Positions 1 to 20,473 of a stretch of 64,000 bases of DNA are shown piece by piece. The notes under the pieces are model-generated. The model saw only the letters and a list, made by a program, of their open reading frames with translations. It was not told the DNA's origin and made no database searches. A program made the position numbers and the translations under genes. How positions within the stretch are numbered: position 1 is the first letter of the stretch; each line of letters begins with the position of its first letter. Source of the stretch: Serratia marcescens (GTDB taxonomy: Bacteria; Pseudomonadota; Gammaproteobacteria; Enterobacterales; Enterobacteriaceae); NCBI RefSeq assembly GCF_006715005.1, contig NZ_VFMJ01000001.1, positions 4,960,001 through 5,024,000 of the forward strand, read 5' to 3'.

Positions 1-1
1 T

Positions 2-1339
2 ATGGCGGTGATCCCAGCGTTGGCGCTGATTCCGATTCTGGCCGGCGCCGGCGGCACCAGCGACGACTGGGCGAAGATCGCGCTTAAGGTGGCGGCGTTC
101 GGCGGCATGCTGATCGGCGGCCGCTTCCTGCTGCGGCCGCTGTTCCGCTATATCGCCGCTTCGGGGGTGCGCGAGATCTTCACCGCCGCGGCGCTGTTGC
201 TGGTGCTCGGCTCGGCGCTGTTTATGGAAGCGCTCGGCCTGTCGATGGCGCTTGGCACCTTCATTGCCGGGGTGCTGCTGGCGGAGAGCGAATACCGCCA
301 TGAGCTGGAGATATCCATCGAGCCGTTTAAAGGGCTGCTGCTGGGGTTGTTCTTTATCTCGGTGGGCATGGTGTTGAATATCGGCGTGCTCTACACCCAT
401 CTGGCCGAGGTGTTGATCGGCGTGCTGGTGCTGGTGGCGGTTAAATCTGGCGTGCTCTACGGCGTATCGCGCCTGTTCGGCCTGCGCAGTTCGGTGCGGC
501 TGCAGTTTGCCGGGGTGCTCAGCCAGGGCGGTGAGTTTGCCTTCGTGCTGTTTTCTGCGGCGGGCGCCCAGAAGGTGCTTCAGCCGGATCAACTCTCTTT
601 GCTGCTGGTGGTGGTGACGCTGTCGATGATGACCACGCCGCTGCTGATGCAGGCCATCGACCGCATTTTGGCGCGCCGCTATAACGCCAAAGACGAAGAC
701 GAGGAGACGCCGTACGTGGAAGATGACGATCCGCAGGTGATCATCGTCGGCTTCGGGCGTTTCGGCCAGGTGATCGGCCGCCTGTTGATGGCCAACAAAA
801 TGCGCATTACCGTACTGGAGCGCGACGTCAGCGCCGTTGGCGTACTGCGGCGCTACGGTTACAAGGTTTATTACGGTGATGCCACCGAGCTGGAGCTGCT
901 GCGCGCGGCGGGCGCCGAGAAGGCCAAGTCGATCGTGATCACCTGTAACGAGCCGGAAGACACCATGGAGATCGTGCGGCTGTGTCAGCAACACTTCCCG
1001 AACCTGAGCATTCTGGCGCGGGCGCGCGGCCGCGTGGAGGCGCATGAGTTGCTGCAGGCGGGGGTGAAACAGTTCAGCCGCGAAACCTTCTCCAGCGCGC
1101 TGGAACTGGGGCGCAAGGCGCTGATGGAGTTGGGCATGCACCCGCATCAGGCCTTCCGCGCCCAGCAGCATTTCCGCCGCCTGGATATGCGCATGCTGCG
1201 TGAACTGATGCCGCCGCATCAGGGCGACGTGGCGCAAATTTCCCGCGTGAAAGAGGCGCGGCGCGAGCTGGAAGAGCTGTTCCATCGAGAAATGCAAAAA
1301 GAAAGTCGCCAGTTCGACGGCTGGGACGAATACGAATAA
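2..1339 (+). CDS. kefB: KefB, glutathione-regulated K+/H+ antiporter (5' truncated by window edge)
   Basis: Inner-membrane potassium efflux antiporter of the CPA2 family, gated by glutathione adducts and protecting against electrophiles. The gene enters from outside the window. The visible 445 residues correspond to about residue 157 onward of the roughly 600-residue E. coli KefB, so the ATG at position 2 is internal and not the true start. Hydrophobic transmembrane segments fill the first 230 or so residues and include the family motif [14 protein letters not shown] cytosolic RCK/TrkA-N nucleotide-binding domain follows, with its glycine motif GFGRFG near residue 250. The acidic and basic C-terminal tail ends DGWDEYE, as in KefB rather than KefC. 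yheV starts 14 bp downstream and is probably co-transcribed. Confidence 0.95.
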   Translation: MAVIPALALIPILAGAGGTSDDWAKIALKVAAFGGMLIGGRFLLRPLFRYIAASGVREIFTAAALLLVLGSALFMEALGLSMALGTFIAGVLLAESEYRHELEISIEPFKGLLLGLFFISVGMVLNIGVLYTHLAEVLIGVLVLVAVKSGVLYGVSRLFGLRSSVRLQFAGVLSQGGEFAFVLFSAAGAQKVLQPDQLSLLLVVVTLSMMTTPLLMQAIDRILARRYNAKDEDEETPYVEDDDPQVIIVGFGRFGQVIGRLLMANKMRITVLERDVSAVGVLRRYGYKVYYGDATELELLRAAGAEKAKSIVITCNEPEDTMEIVRLCQQHFPNLSILARARGRVEAHELLQAGVKQFSRETFSSALELGRKALMELGMHPHQAFRAQQHFRRLDMRMLRELMPPHQGDVAQISRVKEARRELEELFHREMQKESRQFDGWDEYE

Positions 1340-1353
1340 GCGGGAGCATAACG

Positions 1354-1557
1354 ATGTCTGCAACACGTAAGAGATTTATCGCCGGGGCGGTGTGCCCGAG
1401 CTGTAGCGCCATGGATACGCTGGCGGTGTGGCGGGAGGATCAGGTGGAGGTGGTGGAGTGCGTCAAGTGCGGCCACCATCAGCGCCAGACCGAACAACAG
1501 GTGGAAAAACACGTTCGCCCGCAGGAGCAGGTGATCGGCATTTTCCAGCCGAAGTAG
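1354..1557 (+). CDS. yheV: YheV family putative zinc-ribbon protein
   Basis: Small conserved gammaproteobacterial protein of 67 residues, of unknown function. Two CxxC pairs (C14/C17 and C36/C39) form a probable zinc ribbon, and the C-terminus EQVIGIFQPK matches the family. It lies 14 bp after kefB, where E. coli also has it, and is probably read from the kefB transcript. slyD follows after 112 bp. The family assignment rests on sequence and synteny. Nothing in the sequence says what the protein does. Confidence 0.9.
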   Translation: MSATRKRFIAGAVCPSCSAMDTLAVWREDQVEVVECVKCGHHQRQTEQQVEKHVRPQEQVIGIFQPK

Positions 1558-1669
1558 CGTTTTTTTATCCCGGAGGGTACAGCGAGGCAGATTTCCGTTA
1601 CAATCTGTCCGGAAAAGGCGCGCATCCCGATAACGGTGTGCGTCCTAGTAGCCAACGGTAGGAGATATC

Positions 1670-2269
1670 ATGAAAGTAGCAAAAGACTTGGTGGTCAGCC
1701 TGGCTTACCAAGTACGTACAGAAGACGGTGTTTTGGTTGATGAGTCTCCGGTGAGCGCACCGCTGGACTATCTGCACGGGCATGGTTCTCTGATCGCAGG
1801 TCTGGAAAAAGCACTCGAAGGCCACGACGTTGGCGATCGTTTTGACGTTCACGTCGGCGCGAACGATGCGTACGGCAACTACGACGAAAACCTGGTGCAG
1901 CGCGTACCGAAAGACGTCTTCATGGGCGTTGACGAACTGCAGGTCGGCATGCGTTTCCTGGCTGACACCGATCAGGGCCCGGTACCGGTTGAAATCACCG
2001 AAGTTGACGGCGACCACGTCGTGGTTGACGGCAACCACATGCTGGCCGGCCAAAACCTGAACTTCAACGTGGAAGTTGTTGCGATCCGCGAAGCGACCGC
2101 AGAAGAGCTGGCGCACGGTCACGTACACGGCGAGCACGACCATCACCACGAACACGGTGAAGGCTGCTGCGGCGGTCACGGCCACGATCATGGCCACAGC
2201 CACGATCACGACCATGGTCACGACCACGGTAAAGGCGGTTGCGGTAACGGCGGTTGCGGCTGCCACTAA
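1670..2269 (+). CDS. slyD: SlyD, FKBP-type peptidyl-prolyl isomerase and metallochaperone
   Basis: Cytoplasmic prolyl cis-trans isomerase, chaperone and nickel metallochaperone, 199 residues. The N-terminal FKBP fold (residues 1-69 and about 130-146) is interrupted by the insert-in-flap chaperone domain (about 70-129). From about residue 147 the protein becomes a His/Cys/Gly-rich metal-binding tail with many HDH and HGH runs and CxxC-like pairs, ending CGNGGCGCH. In E. coli this tail binds Ni and other divalent metals and helps hydrogenase maturation. A GGAG-type site precedes the ATG by about 6 bp. A strong terminator lies 24 bp after the stop, so the gene is the end of its transcript. Confidence 0.97.
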   Translation: MKVAKDLVVSLAYQVRTEDGVLVDESPVSAPLDYLHGHGSLIAGLEKALEGHDVGDRFDVHVGANDAYGNYDENLVQRVPKDVFMGVDELQVGMRFLADTDQGPVPVEITEVDGDHVVVDGNHMLAGQNLNFNVEVVAIREATAEELAHGHVHGEHDHHHEHGEGCCGGHGHDHGHSHDHDHGHDHGKGGCGNGGCGCH

Positions 2270-2292
2270 GCAGAGCGCAATCACGAGACAAG

Positions 2293-2318
2293 AGGGCGGC
2301 CATCGGCTGCCCTTTTTT
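2293..2318 (+). terminator. Intrinsic terminator after slyD
   Basis: The 9-bp stem is 2293-2301 paired with 2305-2313 and contains one G-U pair. The loop is 3 nt, and a T-run at 2313-2318 follows. It sits between slyD and the convergent slyX. Confidence 0.85.
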
Positions 2319-2353
2319 ATGCGCGGCGCTCCAGGATGGTTACGCGGTGGCCC

Positions 2354-2581
2354 TCAATAGTGCGGCGGAGGCGTTTCTTCCGATTGCGAAGCGATCATTG
2401 AGGTTTGGGTTGAGCGCAGCTTGTCGGTCAGCATGCGCAGGTGTTCGCGCATCTTCAGCATTTCCATTTGATGCTGGGTAACAGTCTGGTTGAGCTCTTC
2501 GATGGTGAGCTCTTGGAAAGCCTGACGGCTTTCAAGTTCTTCAAGCCGCTGTAGCAGGCGTTGAATGTCGGTGTTGTGCAT
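2354..2581 (-). CDS. slyX: SlyX family protein
   Basis: Small protein of 75 residues, of unknown function, named from its linkage to slyD. It is predicted to be almost entirely a coiled coil: heptad-like leucines and isoleucines run through residues 1-60 ([17 protein letters not shown], then LTDKLRS). It ends in the family's PPPHY motif. The reading frame extends 31 codons further upstream, but the ATG at 2581 gives the MHNTDIQ start and the usual 72-75 residue length, so it is preferred. It is convergent with slyD and divergent from fkpA. Confidence 0.9.
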   Translation of the reverse strand: MHNTDIQRLLQRLEELESRQAFQELTIEELNQTVTQHQMEMLKMREHLRMLTDKLRSTQTSMIASQSEETPPPHY

Positions 2582-2937
2582 GAGGCTACCTCTGACGCGA
2601 TAAAATCCTGATTCGGCGCTATGGTAACAGCTGGCGCCGGGTTTGCTCGCGCTATTTCTCCAGACGGCGCTCAACGTTGCGATCGGCAGTGTAAAGTGCT
2701 GAAAAGTTGCGCGCCCGGTATGCCGTTATTTGCTAACCTCGCCGAATATTCTGCAAGAAAAATCTGATTTATCATGCGAGTAGCACGCGGCGGGAAACTT
2801 CTTGGCAAAGCGGGAGTCACACTTTGACTCGATTGGTTACCTGTGCGACTGTTTTGTTTTGTTTCAGGCAGCTATAGTAGCCCGGTTATCTTACCTAATG
2901 ATTGTTTGGGGCATTGCTTCAGACACTGGAGAAATGG
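2582..2937. promoter_or_regulatory. slyX-fkpA divergent intergenic region with candidate fkpA promoters
   Basis: This 356-bp gap holds the promoters for the two divergent genes. A sigma-E-like pair is visible: GAAACTT at 2794-2800, a 16-bp spacer, and TCACA at 2817-2821. This fits the known envelope-stress control of fkpA in E. coli. A sigma-70-like -10, TATAGT, lies at 2873-2878 with a weak -35 (TGTTTT, 2850-2855). These are motif matches only. I see no open reading frame in the gap worth calling. Confidence 0.4.
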
Positions 2938-3777
2938 ATGAAATCTTTGTTTAAAGTCACGCTTCTGGCAACCACCATGGCTTTTGCTCTGAATGCGACC
3001 CAGGTCATGGCAGCCGATGCCGCCAAACCGGCAGAAGCCGCTAAACCAGCGGACGCGGCAGCAGCACCGAGCACCGGCAAGTTCAAAAACGACGACGAGC
3101 AAGCGGCTTACGCACTGGGCGCCTCTCTCGGCCGTTACATGGACAACTCTCTGAAAGAGCAAGAGAAGCTGGGTATCAAGCTGGACAAAGATCAGCTGAT
3201 CGCCGGCGTTCAGGACGCGTTCGCCAACAAGAGCAAGCTGAACGATGCCGACATCGAGAAGACCCTGCAGGGCTTCGAAGCGCGCGTGAAGGCTTCCGCT
3301 CAGGCGAAGATGGAACAGGACGCCAAGGACAACGAAACCAAAGGCGCCAAATACCGTGACAGCTTCGCGAAAGAAAAAGGCGTGAAGAAAACCGAATCCG
3401 GCCTGCTGTACCAGGTAGAGAAACCGGGCGCGGGTGAAGCACCGAAAGACAGCGACACCGTGGTAGTGAACTACAAAGGCACCCTGACCGACGGTACCGA
3501 GTTCGATAACTCCTACACCCGCGGCGAGCCGCTGTCGTTCCGTCTGGACGGCGTGATCCCAGGCTGGACCGAAGGCCTGAAGCACATCAAGAAAGGCGGC
3601 AAAATCAAGCTGGTGATCCCACCGGCGCTGGCCTACGGTAAAACCGGCGTTCCGGGCATCCCGGCTAACTCCACGCTGGTCTTCGACGTTGAGCTGCTGG
3701 ACGTGAAAGCGGCGCCGAAAGCCGACGCTAAAGCCGAAAAACCGGCTGACGCGAAAGCCGATACCAAAGCGAAATAA
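2938..3777 (+). CDS. fkpA: FkpA, periplasmic FKBP-type prolyl isomerase and chaperone
   Basis: Folding catalyst for periplasmic and outer-membrane proteins, 279 residues. A Sec signal peptide (MKSLFKVTLLATTMAFALN, cleavage near VMA-AD) is followed by a low-complexity Ala/Pro/Lys linker. Next comes the helical dimerisation domain (about residues 45-140) and then the FKBP domain (about 155-260), with VVVNYKGTLTDGTEFDNSY and the VIPGWTEGL motif. The C-terminus is an Ala/Lys repeat tail. The frame is open 12 codons upstream, but the ATG at 2938 has a GGAG site at 2928-2931 and begins a clean signal peptide. A terminator follows directly, so it is monocistronic. Confidence 0.97.
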   Translation: MKSLFKVTLLATTMAFALNATQVMAADAAKPAEAAKPADAAAAPSTGKFKNDDEQAAYALGASLGRYMDNSLKEQEKLGIKLDKDQLIAGVQDAFANKSKLNDADIEKTLQGFEARVKASAQAKMEQDAKDNETKGAKYRDSFAKEKGVKKTESGLLYQVEKPGAGEAPKDSDTVVVNYKGTLTDGTEFDNSYTRGEPLSFRLDGVIPGWTEGLKHIKKGGKIKLVIPPALAYGKTGVPGIPANSTLVFDVELLDVKAAPKADAKAEKPADAKADTKAK

Positions 3778-3796
3778 CATCGTCGCTCTGTTTGCC

Positions 3797-3826
3797 ACCG
3801 CCGCGGATGCCCTCCGCGGCGGTTTT
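3797..3826 (+). terminator. Intrinsic terminator after fkpA
   Basis: A perfect 11-bp GC-rich stem (3797-3807 with 3813-3823), a 5-nt loop, then TTTT. It begins 19 bp after the fkpA stop. Confidence 0.9.
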
Positions 3827-4150
3827 CATTTCGACAGCCGCCGCCTCTCTCTCTATTGAACGCTTGACGCCTGCCGGGCATCGGGCTTAACGTCAATACC
3901 ACGCGCAAACGCAAGGACTTTGCTCCGGCCGCTTTGCTAGACTAATAATTCTGACTTATCAGTCATGCGTCTGCCCCTTAGGGCGTGTACCTAAAATTGT
4001 TCCCGGCCGCCTTGCTCGCGGATGTCATCGTGGCGTTTGATGCCGCTCTCAGCCGGCCGCGCTGCGGCGTGCCGACGACGGCAGCGATCCGGTCCGAGCG
4101 GTTTTAGCTGCGCCCCCTGGCACAGGCGATCTATGAGGGTGGTATCTTCG
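3827..4150 (+). other. fkpA-yheO intergenic region
   Basis: A 324-bp gap between the fkpA terminator and the yheO start. The yheO frame stays open back to 4022, but that extension is Arg/Ser-rich and unlike the family, so I leave it as leader. An AT-rich patch near 3938-3965 contains a short dyad (CTGA CTTA TCAG, about 3951-3962) and could hold the yheO-tusDCB promoter. No -35/-10 pair is convincing and I see no gene. Confidence 0.4.
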
Positions 4151-4873
4151 ATGTCAAATTCGCTTTTATCCAGCGAAGCCAGCGAACTTGATTTGCTGAA
4201 TGAACGTCCGTTTACTCAAACGGATCATGAAATCCTGAAATCCTATGAAGCGGTGGTCGACGGGCTGGCGATGTTGATCGGCGGCCACTGTGAGATCGTA
4301 TTGCACGCGCTGGAAGACCTGAACAGCTCAGCGGTACGCATTGCCAACGGTGAACATACCGGGCGGAAAATCGGCTCGCCGATCACCGATCTTGCGCTGC
4401 GCATGCTGCACGATATGGCCGGCGACGACAGCAGCGTATCGAAAGCCTACTTCACCCGCGCCAAGAGCGGCGTGTTGATGAAATCGGTGACCATCGCCAT
4501 TCGCAATCGCGAGCAGCGGGTGATCGGCCTGCTGTGCATCAACATGAACCTCGACGTGCCGTTCTCGCAGATCATGCAGACCTTTATGCCGCCGGCCACG
4601 CAGGACGTGCCGTCGTCGGTGAATTTCGCGTCTTCCGTCGACGATCTGGTGGCGCAGACGCTGGAGTTCACCATCGAAGAGGTGAACGCCGACCGCTCGG
4701 TGTCCAATAACGCCAAGAACCGCCAGGTGGTGCTCAACCTCTATGAGAAAGGCATCTTCGATATCAAGGATGCGATCAACCAGGTGGCGGATCGCCTGAA
4801 TATCTCCAAACACACCGTGTATCTGTACATCCGCCAGTTCAAGAGTGGCGATCTGTTGGGAAGCGACCGTTGA
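4151..4873 (+). CDS. yheO: YheO family DNA-binding transcriptional regulator
   Basis: Predicted transcriptional regulator, 240 residues, the same length as E. coli YheO. The N-terminal two-thirds is the PAS-like YheO sensor domain ([33 protein letters not shown]). The C-terminus is a helix-turn-helix (about residues 185-235, with [22 protein letters not shown]). The ATG at 4151 is chosen because [16 protein letters not shown] matches the family start. The upstream in-frame sequence does not. Its stop overlaps the tusD start by 1 nt (TGATG), so regulator and tus genes are translationally coupled. The ligand and targets are unknown. Confidence 0.93.
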   Translation: MSNSLLSSEASELDLLNERPFTQTDHEILKSYEAVVDGLAMLIGGHCEIVLHALEDLNSSAVRIANGEHTGRKIGSPITDLALRMLHDMAGDDSSVSKAYFTRAKSGVLMKSVTIAIRNREQRVIGLLCINMNLDVPFSQIMQTFMPPATQDVPSSVNFASSVDDLVAQTLEFTIEEVNADRSVSNNAKNRQVVLNLYEKGIFDIKDAINQVADRLNISKHTVYLYIRQFKSGDLLGSDR

Positions 4874-5262
4874 TGCTCGATTATTGTCTGTTGGTCACCG
4901 GCCCGGCTTACGGCACGCAGCAGGCCAGCAGCGCCTATCAGTTCGCTCAGGCTTTGCTGGCGAAAGGGCACCGGCTTTCCAGCGTTTTTTTCTACCGTGA
5001 AGGGGTGTTGAACGCCAACCAACTGACCGCGCCGGCCAGCGACGAATTCGACCTGGTGCGCGGCTGGACGCAGCTGGCGCAGCAACACGGCGTGGCGCTC
5101 AACGTCTGCGTTGCTGCCGCGCTGCGCCGTGGCGTCACCGACGAGCAGGAGGCGGCGCAACAGGGGCTGGCAAGCGCCAACCTGCAGCCCGGCTTTACCC
5201 TGAGCGGGCTGGGTTCCCTGGCCGAAGCGTCGCTGAGTTGCGACCGTCTGGTGCAGTTCTGA
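4873..5262 (+). CDS. tusD: TusD, sulfurtransferase subunit for tRNA 2-thiouridine synthesis
   Basis: Catalytic sulfur-relay subunit of the TusBCD heterohexamer, 129 residues. TusBCD takes persulfide sulfur from TusA and passes it to TusE and MnmA for s2U34 of tRNA-Lys, -Glu and -Gln. The active-site cysteine is C79 in [11 protein letters not shown] (C78 in E. coli). A DsrE-like fold is indicated by [19 protein letters not shown]. The ATG at 4873 overlaps the yheO stop by 1 nt; an in-frame TTG at 4870 is less likely. tusC and tusB follow, so the whole set is one operon. Confidence 0.96.
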   Translation: MLDYCLLVTGPAYGTQQASSAYQFAQALLAKGHRLSSVFFYREGVLNANQLTAPASDEFDLVRGWTQLAQQHGVALNVCVAAALRRGVTDEQEAAQQGLASANLQPGFTLSGLGSLAEASLSCDRLVQF

Positions 5263-5269
5263 GGATATG

Positions 5270-5629
5270 ATGAAACGAGTCGCTTTTGTTTTCACCCACG
5301 GGCCGCACGGCGGTGCCGGCGGCAGGGAAGGGCTGGATGCGCTGCTTGCCACATCGGCGCTCAGTGAGGATTTGGGGGTGTTTTTTGTCGGCGATGGCGT
5401 ATTGCAGCTGTTGCCGGGCCAGCAACCGGAAAAAATCTTGGCGCGCAATTACATCGCCACCTTCGGCGTGCTGCCGTTGTATGACGTGGAGCGCTGCTAT
5501 CTATGCCAGGCTTCGCTGCAGGAGCGTGGGCTGAGTCAGGTGACCGATTGGGTGCTGGATGCCGAGGTGCTGGCGCCGGATGAATTGCGCCGCCAATTGG
5601 CCGGTTACGACGCCGTGATGACGTTTTAG
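5270..5629 (+). CDS. tusC: TusC, sulfur-relay complex subunit
   Basis: Second subunit of TusBCD, 119 residues, cytoplasmic, DsrF-like. Diagnostic stretches are [18 protein letters not shown] and [15 protein letters not shown]. Two tandem ATGs occur at 5267 and 5270. The second is chosen because it is 5 nt from the GAGG site that overlaps the tusD stop and gives the E. coli length. The gap to tusD is 7 nt. Confidence 0.95.
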   Translation: MKRVAFVFTHGPHGGAGGREGLDALLATSALSEDLGVFFVGDGVLQLLPGQQPEKILARNYIATFGVLPLYDVERCYLCQASLQERGLSQVTDWVLDAEVLAPDELRRQLAGYDAVMTF

Positions 5630-5638
5630 GATCTTCTG

Positions 5639-5926
5639 ATGCTGTATACCCTGAGCCATTCGCCAAACCAATGTGACTTACCTGCGCTGCTGCGCCTGGC
5701 GGCGGAGGGCGACGCGCTGTTGCTGCTACAGGACGGCGTGCTTGCAGGCCTTGCCGGCAGCGCCCATCTTGAATTGCTGCTCGCCGCCCCCATATCCCTT
5801 TATGCGCTGCAGGATGACCTGGAAGCCCGGGGATTGGTTGGTCATTTTTCGCACAAAATCACTGTCATCGGCTATAATCACTTCGTTGAATTAACCGAAC
5901 AACACCGCAGCCAAATGGCCTGGTAA
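5639..5926 (+). CDS. tusB: TusB, sulfur-relay complex subunit
   Basis: Third subunit of TusBCD, 95 residues, identical in length to E. coli TusB (DsrH family). It starts [14 protein letters not shown] and ends in the conserved HRSQMAW-type terminus. A GGATCTTCTG spacer of 9 nt separates it from tusC. It is the last gene of yheO-tusDCB; the str promoter begins 23 bp after its stop. Confidence 0.94.
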   Translation: MLYTLSHSPNQCDLPALLRLAAEGDALLLLQDGVLAGLAGSAHLELLLAAPISLYALQDDLEARGLVGHFSHKITVIGYNHFVELTEQHRSQMAW

Positions 5927-5948
5927 TGAGAGTGATGTTGTATATTTC

Positions 5949-5977
5949 TTGACACCCATACTGGTCAGCCCTAAAAT
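5949..5977 (+). promoter_or_regulatory. str operon promoter
   Basis: A perfect -35 (TTGACA, 5949-5954), 17-bp spacer and TAAAAT -10 (5972-5977). It drives rpsL-rpsG-fusA-tuf from a start near 5984, leaving a leader of about 85 nt. Confidence 0.85.
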
Positions 5978-6003
5978 TCTGCGTCCTCGTACTCTGCCAA
6001 TAG

Positions 6004-7011
<1,008 letters not shown>

Positions 7012-7095
7012 TCACCTGGCTGTAGTCATGCTAACCAAGCGGGCGCGTCAAATCGGCCCGCTTGGGTTAACTGAACTTGAACGCCCTAGGAATAG

Positions 7096-9219
<2,124 letters not shown>

Positions 9220-9232
9220 GCCGCAGGGTTAA

Positions 9233-10474
<1,242 letters not shown>

Positions 10475-10495
10475 TCGCGAATAATTTTTCGACAC

Positions 10496-10524
10496 AAAAA
10501 AGGGCACTTCGGTGCCCTTTTTTT
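10496..10524 (+). terminator. Intrinsic terminator of the str operon
   Basis: GGGCAC (10502-10507) pairs with GTGCCC (10512-10517) around a TTCG tetraloop. It is flanked by an A-run and seven T residues, so the stem can extend into A-T pairs. Confidence 0.95.
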
Positions 10525-10605
10525 ATGCAATTTGTTTAAATCTTAATTGAAATAAAAACCATTCCTATTTAGACTCAATGCATTGGTTAAGAAGTGAGTC
10601 TCTCT

Positions 10606-10800
10606 ATGTATGTATGTCTGTGTAATGCGGTGACTGACAAAGCGATCCGTAATGCGGTGCGTCAGCACAATCCCCATACCATGAAGCAGCTGCGTGAACT
10701 TGTGCCGATTGGTACCGATTGTGGAAAGTGCATTCGTCAGGCAAGACAGATTATGGTGGAGGAACGCGGAACTATCATCCCAATGCATGAAGTTGCCTAA
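10606..10800 (+). CDS. bfd: Bacterioferritin-associated ferredoxin
   Basis: [2Fe-2S] protein of 64 residues that reduces the haem of bacterioferritin to release stored iron. The four cluster cysteines are C4, C6, C39 and C42 (MYVCLCN and CGKCIRQ). The ATG at 10606 is preferred over an in-frame GTG at 10594 because the mature family begins MYVCLC. bfr follows after 73 bp with its own promoter. The upstream 80 bp are AT-rich, but I could not identify a convincing Fur box. Confidence 0.95.
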   Translation: MYVCLCNAVTDKAIRNAVRQHNPHTMKQLRELVPIGTDCGKCIRQARQIMVEERGTIIPMHEVA

Positions 10801-10818
10801 CAAAGGGTAAGGTTATTT

Positions 10819-10854
10819 TTGACTCTTGGCTTACAGGTTCTACACTTTTAGAAC
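10819..10854 (+). promoter_or_regulatory. bfr promoter with overlapping inverted repeat
   Basis: TTGACT (10819-10824), a 16-bp spacer and TACACT (10841-10846) form a good sigma-70 promoter. An inverted repeat, GTTCTA (10837-10842) and TAGAAC (10849-10854) separated by 6 bp, straddles the -10 and looks like an operator. The protein that would bind it is unknown. Confidence 0.6.
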
Positions 10855-10873
10855 TGGCCAGGAGGAGTTACCT

Positions 10874-11353
10874 ATGAAAGGCGATAAAAAGATCATTGCT
10901 CACCTCAACAAGCTGCTCGGCAACGAGCTGGTTGCCATCAATCAATATTTCCTGCACGCCCGCATGTTCAAGAATTGGGGCTTAATGCGCCTCAACGACA
11001 AGGAATACCACGAGTCGATCGACGAAATGAAGCATGCCGATCGCTACATCGAGCGTATCCTGTTCCTGGAAGGGCTCCCTAACCTGCAAGATCTCGGCAA
11101 GCTGAACATCGGCGAAGACATTGAAGAGATGCTGCGTTCCGATCTGGCTCTGGAGCTGGCAGGCGCTAAAAACCTGCGTGAAGGTATCGCTTATGCCGAT
11201 TCTATTCACGATTACGTCAGCCGCGATTTGATGATCGATATCCTGGCCGATGAAGAAGAGCATATCGACTGGCTGGAAACCGAGCTGGACCTCATCGCTC
11301 GCCTCGGTATTCAAAACTATGCCCAGGCACAGATTTTGGAGCGCAAAGAGTAA
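10874..11353 (+). CDS. bfr: Bacterioferritin
   Basis: Haem-containing ferritin, 159 residues, forming a 24-mer that oxidises and stores iron in the cytoplasm. The start at 10874 follows a strong AGGAGG-type site. The sequence shows the di-iron ferroxidase ligands ([20 protein letters not shown] with the E-x-x-H pair, and [11 protein letters not shown]) and the haem-ligand Met in the helix starting [10 protein letters not shown]. It is next to bfd, its reductant. About 200 bp after the stop the S10 operon promoter begins. Confidence 0.97.
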   Translation: MKGDKKIIAHLNKLLGNELVAINQYFLHARMFKNWGLMRLNDKEYHESIDEMKHADRYIERILFLEGLPNLQDLGKLNIGEDIEEMLRSDLALELAGAKNLREGIAYADSIHDYVSRDLMIDILADEEEHIDWLETELDLIARLGIQNYAQAQILERKE

Positions 11354-11525
11354 GCCTTCCGCCCATTCGCCATTGCCTCTCCTGCCGGCGACCGTTTTTA
11401 CGGTGGGGCAGGGGAGAATTCAACCCGCCCTAAGCATAATTCATTCCCTGTTCACCGTGTTAACCCGCCCACTGCCACTGAACGCGCAAAAATGACGATT
11501 TCCTGAGCATATTTCCAACTGCGGC

Positions 11526-11553
11526 TTGCTTCCTCGGCCATTTTGCGTATAAT
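11526..11553 (+). promoter_or_regulatory. S10 operon promoter
   Basis: -35 TTGCTT (11526-11531), 16-bp spacer, consensus -10 TATAAT (11548-11553), then a GC-rich discriminator (GCGCGGG) typical of stringently controlled ribosomal promoters. The 170 bp between bfr and this promoter hold no gene I can see. Confidence 0.85.
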
Positions 11554-12049
<496 letters not shown>

Positions 12050-12069
12050 TCAGGTCATTGAGCGATTGA

Positions 12070-14469
<2,400 letters not shown>

Positions 14470-14480
14470 TTAGAGGATAA

Positions 14481-14762
<282 letters not shown>

Positions 14763-14767
14763 GGTAG

Positions 14768-16694
<1,927 letters not shown>

Positions 16695-16715
16695 TAGAGT
16701 AGCTGGCTCTCACTT

Positions 16716-16750
16716 AATAAACGGCTCAGAAAATGAGCCGTTTATTTTTT
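16716..16750 (+). terminator. Intrinsic terminator between the S10 and spc operons
   Basis: A perfect 13-bp stem (16716-16728 with 16734-16746), a 5-nt GAAAA loop, and a T-run to 16750. It cleanly ends the S10 operon rather than letting it read into rplN. Confidence 0.93.
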
Positions 16751-16771
16751 CTACCCATACCAAGTAAGCGG

Positions 16772-16780
16772 TGTTATAAT
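16772..16780 (+). promoter_or_regulatory. spc operon promoter (extended -10)
   Basis: TGT followed by consensus TATAAT (16775-16780) makes an extended -10. The -35 position shows only a weak match, as is usual for extended -10 promoters. A GCTGCGCCC discriminator follows. The start near 16787 leaves a leader of about 80 nt before rplN. Confidence 0.75.
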
Positions 16781-16854
16781 GCTGCGCCCTCGGTTATGGG
16801 GCTTTTCAACGGCCTAATTTTTACTTGGGTCTTTAAAGTAGTAGTTGACATTAG

Positions 16855-18435
<1,581 letters not shown>

Positions 18436-18459
18436 TTACCAATTGAATCACGGGAGTAA

Positions 18460-18858
<399 letters not shown>

Positions 18859-18872
18859 TTCGGGAGGAAAGA

Positions 18873-19406
18873 ATGTCTCGTGTTGCAAAAGCACCCGTCG
18901 TCATTCCTGCCGGCGTAGAGGTAAAACTCAACGGTCAGGTTATTTCGATTAAGGGTAAAAACGGCGAGTTGACTCGTACTATCCACGACGCCGTTGAAGT
19001 GAAGCAAGAAGCTAACGCACTGACTTTCGCTCCGCGCGAAGGTTTTGCTAACGCATGGGCTCAAGCGGGTACCACGCGCGCTCTGCTGAACGCAATGGTT
19101 GTTGGTGTTACCGAAGGCTTCACCAAAAAGCTTCAACTGGTAGGTGTTGGTTATCGTGCTGCCGTTAAAGGCAACGTGGTGAATTTGGCCCTGGGCTTCT
19201 CTCACCCTATCGATCACCAGCTGCCGGCAGGTATCACTGCTGAATGCCCAAGCCAAACTGAAATCGTGCTGAAAGGCGCTGATAAGCAGGTTATTGGCCA
19301 GGTAGCAGCAGATCTGCGCGCTTACCGTCGTCCTGAGCCTTACAAAGGCAAAGGTGTTCGTTACGCCGACGAAGTCGTGCGTACCAAAGAGGCTAAGAAG
19401 AAGTAA
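18873..19406 (+). CDS. rplF: Ribosomal protein L6
   Basis: 177 residues, near the factor-binding stalk base. The duplicated RNA-binding fold is visible, with the signature [12 protein letters not shown] at the C-terminus. GGGAGGAAAG site before the ATG. 9 nt before rplR. Confidence 0.98.
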   Translation: MSRVAKAPVVIPAGVEVKLNGQVISIKGKNGELTRTIHDAVEVKQEANALTFAPREGFANAWAQAGTTRALLNAMVVGVTEGFTKKLQLVGVGYRAAVKGNVVNLALGFSHPIDHQLPAGITAECPSQTEIVLKGADKQVIGQVAADLRAYRRPEPYKGKGVRYADEVVRTKEAKKK

Positions 19407-20284
<878 letters not shown>

Positions 20285-20290
20285 TTGACC

Positions 20291-20470
20291 ATGGCTAAGA
20301 CTATTAAAGTTACACAAACTCGCAGCTCAATTGGCCGTCTGCCGAAGCATAAAGCTACTCTGCTCGGTCTGGGTCTGCGTCGTATTGGTCACACCGTAGA
20401 GCGCGAGGATACTCCTGCTGTTCGCGGTATGGTCAACCTGGTTTCCTACATGGTTAAAGTTGAGGAGTAA
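20291..20470 (+). CDS. rpmD: Ribosomal protein L30
   Basis: 59 residues from the ATG at 20291 ([19 protein letters not shown]). An in-frame TTG at 20285 overlaps no ribosome-binding site and is rejected. Small beta-alpha-beta protein of the large subunit. 3 nt before rplO. Confidence 0.97.
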   Translation: MAKTIKVTQTRSSIGRLPKHKATLLGLGLRRIGHTVEREDTPAVRGMVNLVSYMVKVEE

Positions 20471-20473
20471 CAG

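Noticed and set aside
2098..2269. Repeats of CACGATCACG type at the end of slyD as a possible CRISPR or tandem repeat array
   Set aside because: They are codons of the His-rich SlyD tail, in frame and irregular, without spacers.
4022..4150. N-terminal extension of YheO by 43 residues
   Set aside because: The extension is Arg/Ser-rich, does not resemble YheO, and the shorter form has exactly the family length.
10525..10605. Fur box upstream of bfd
   Set aside because: The region is AT-rich, but I found no convincing match to the 19-bp Fur palindrome.
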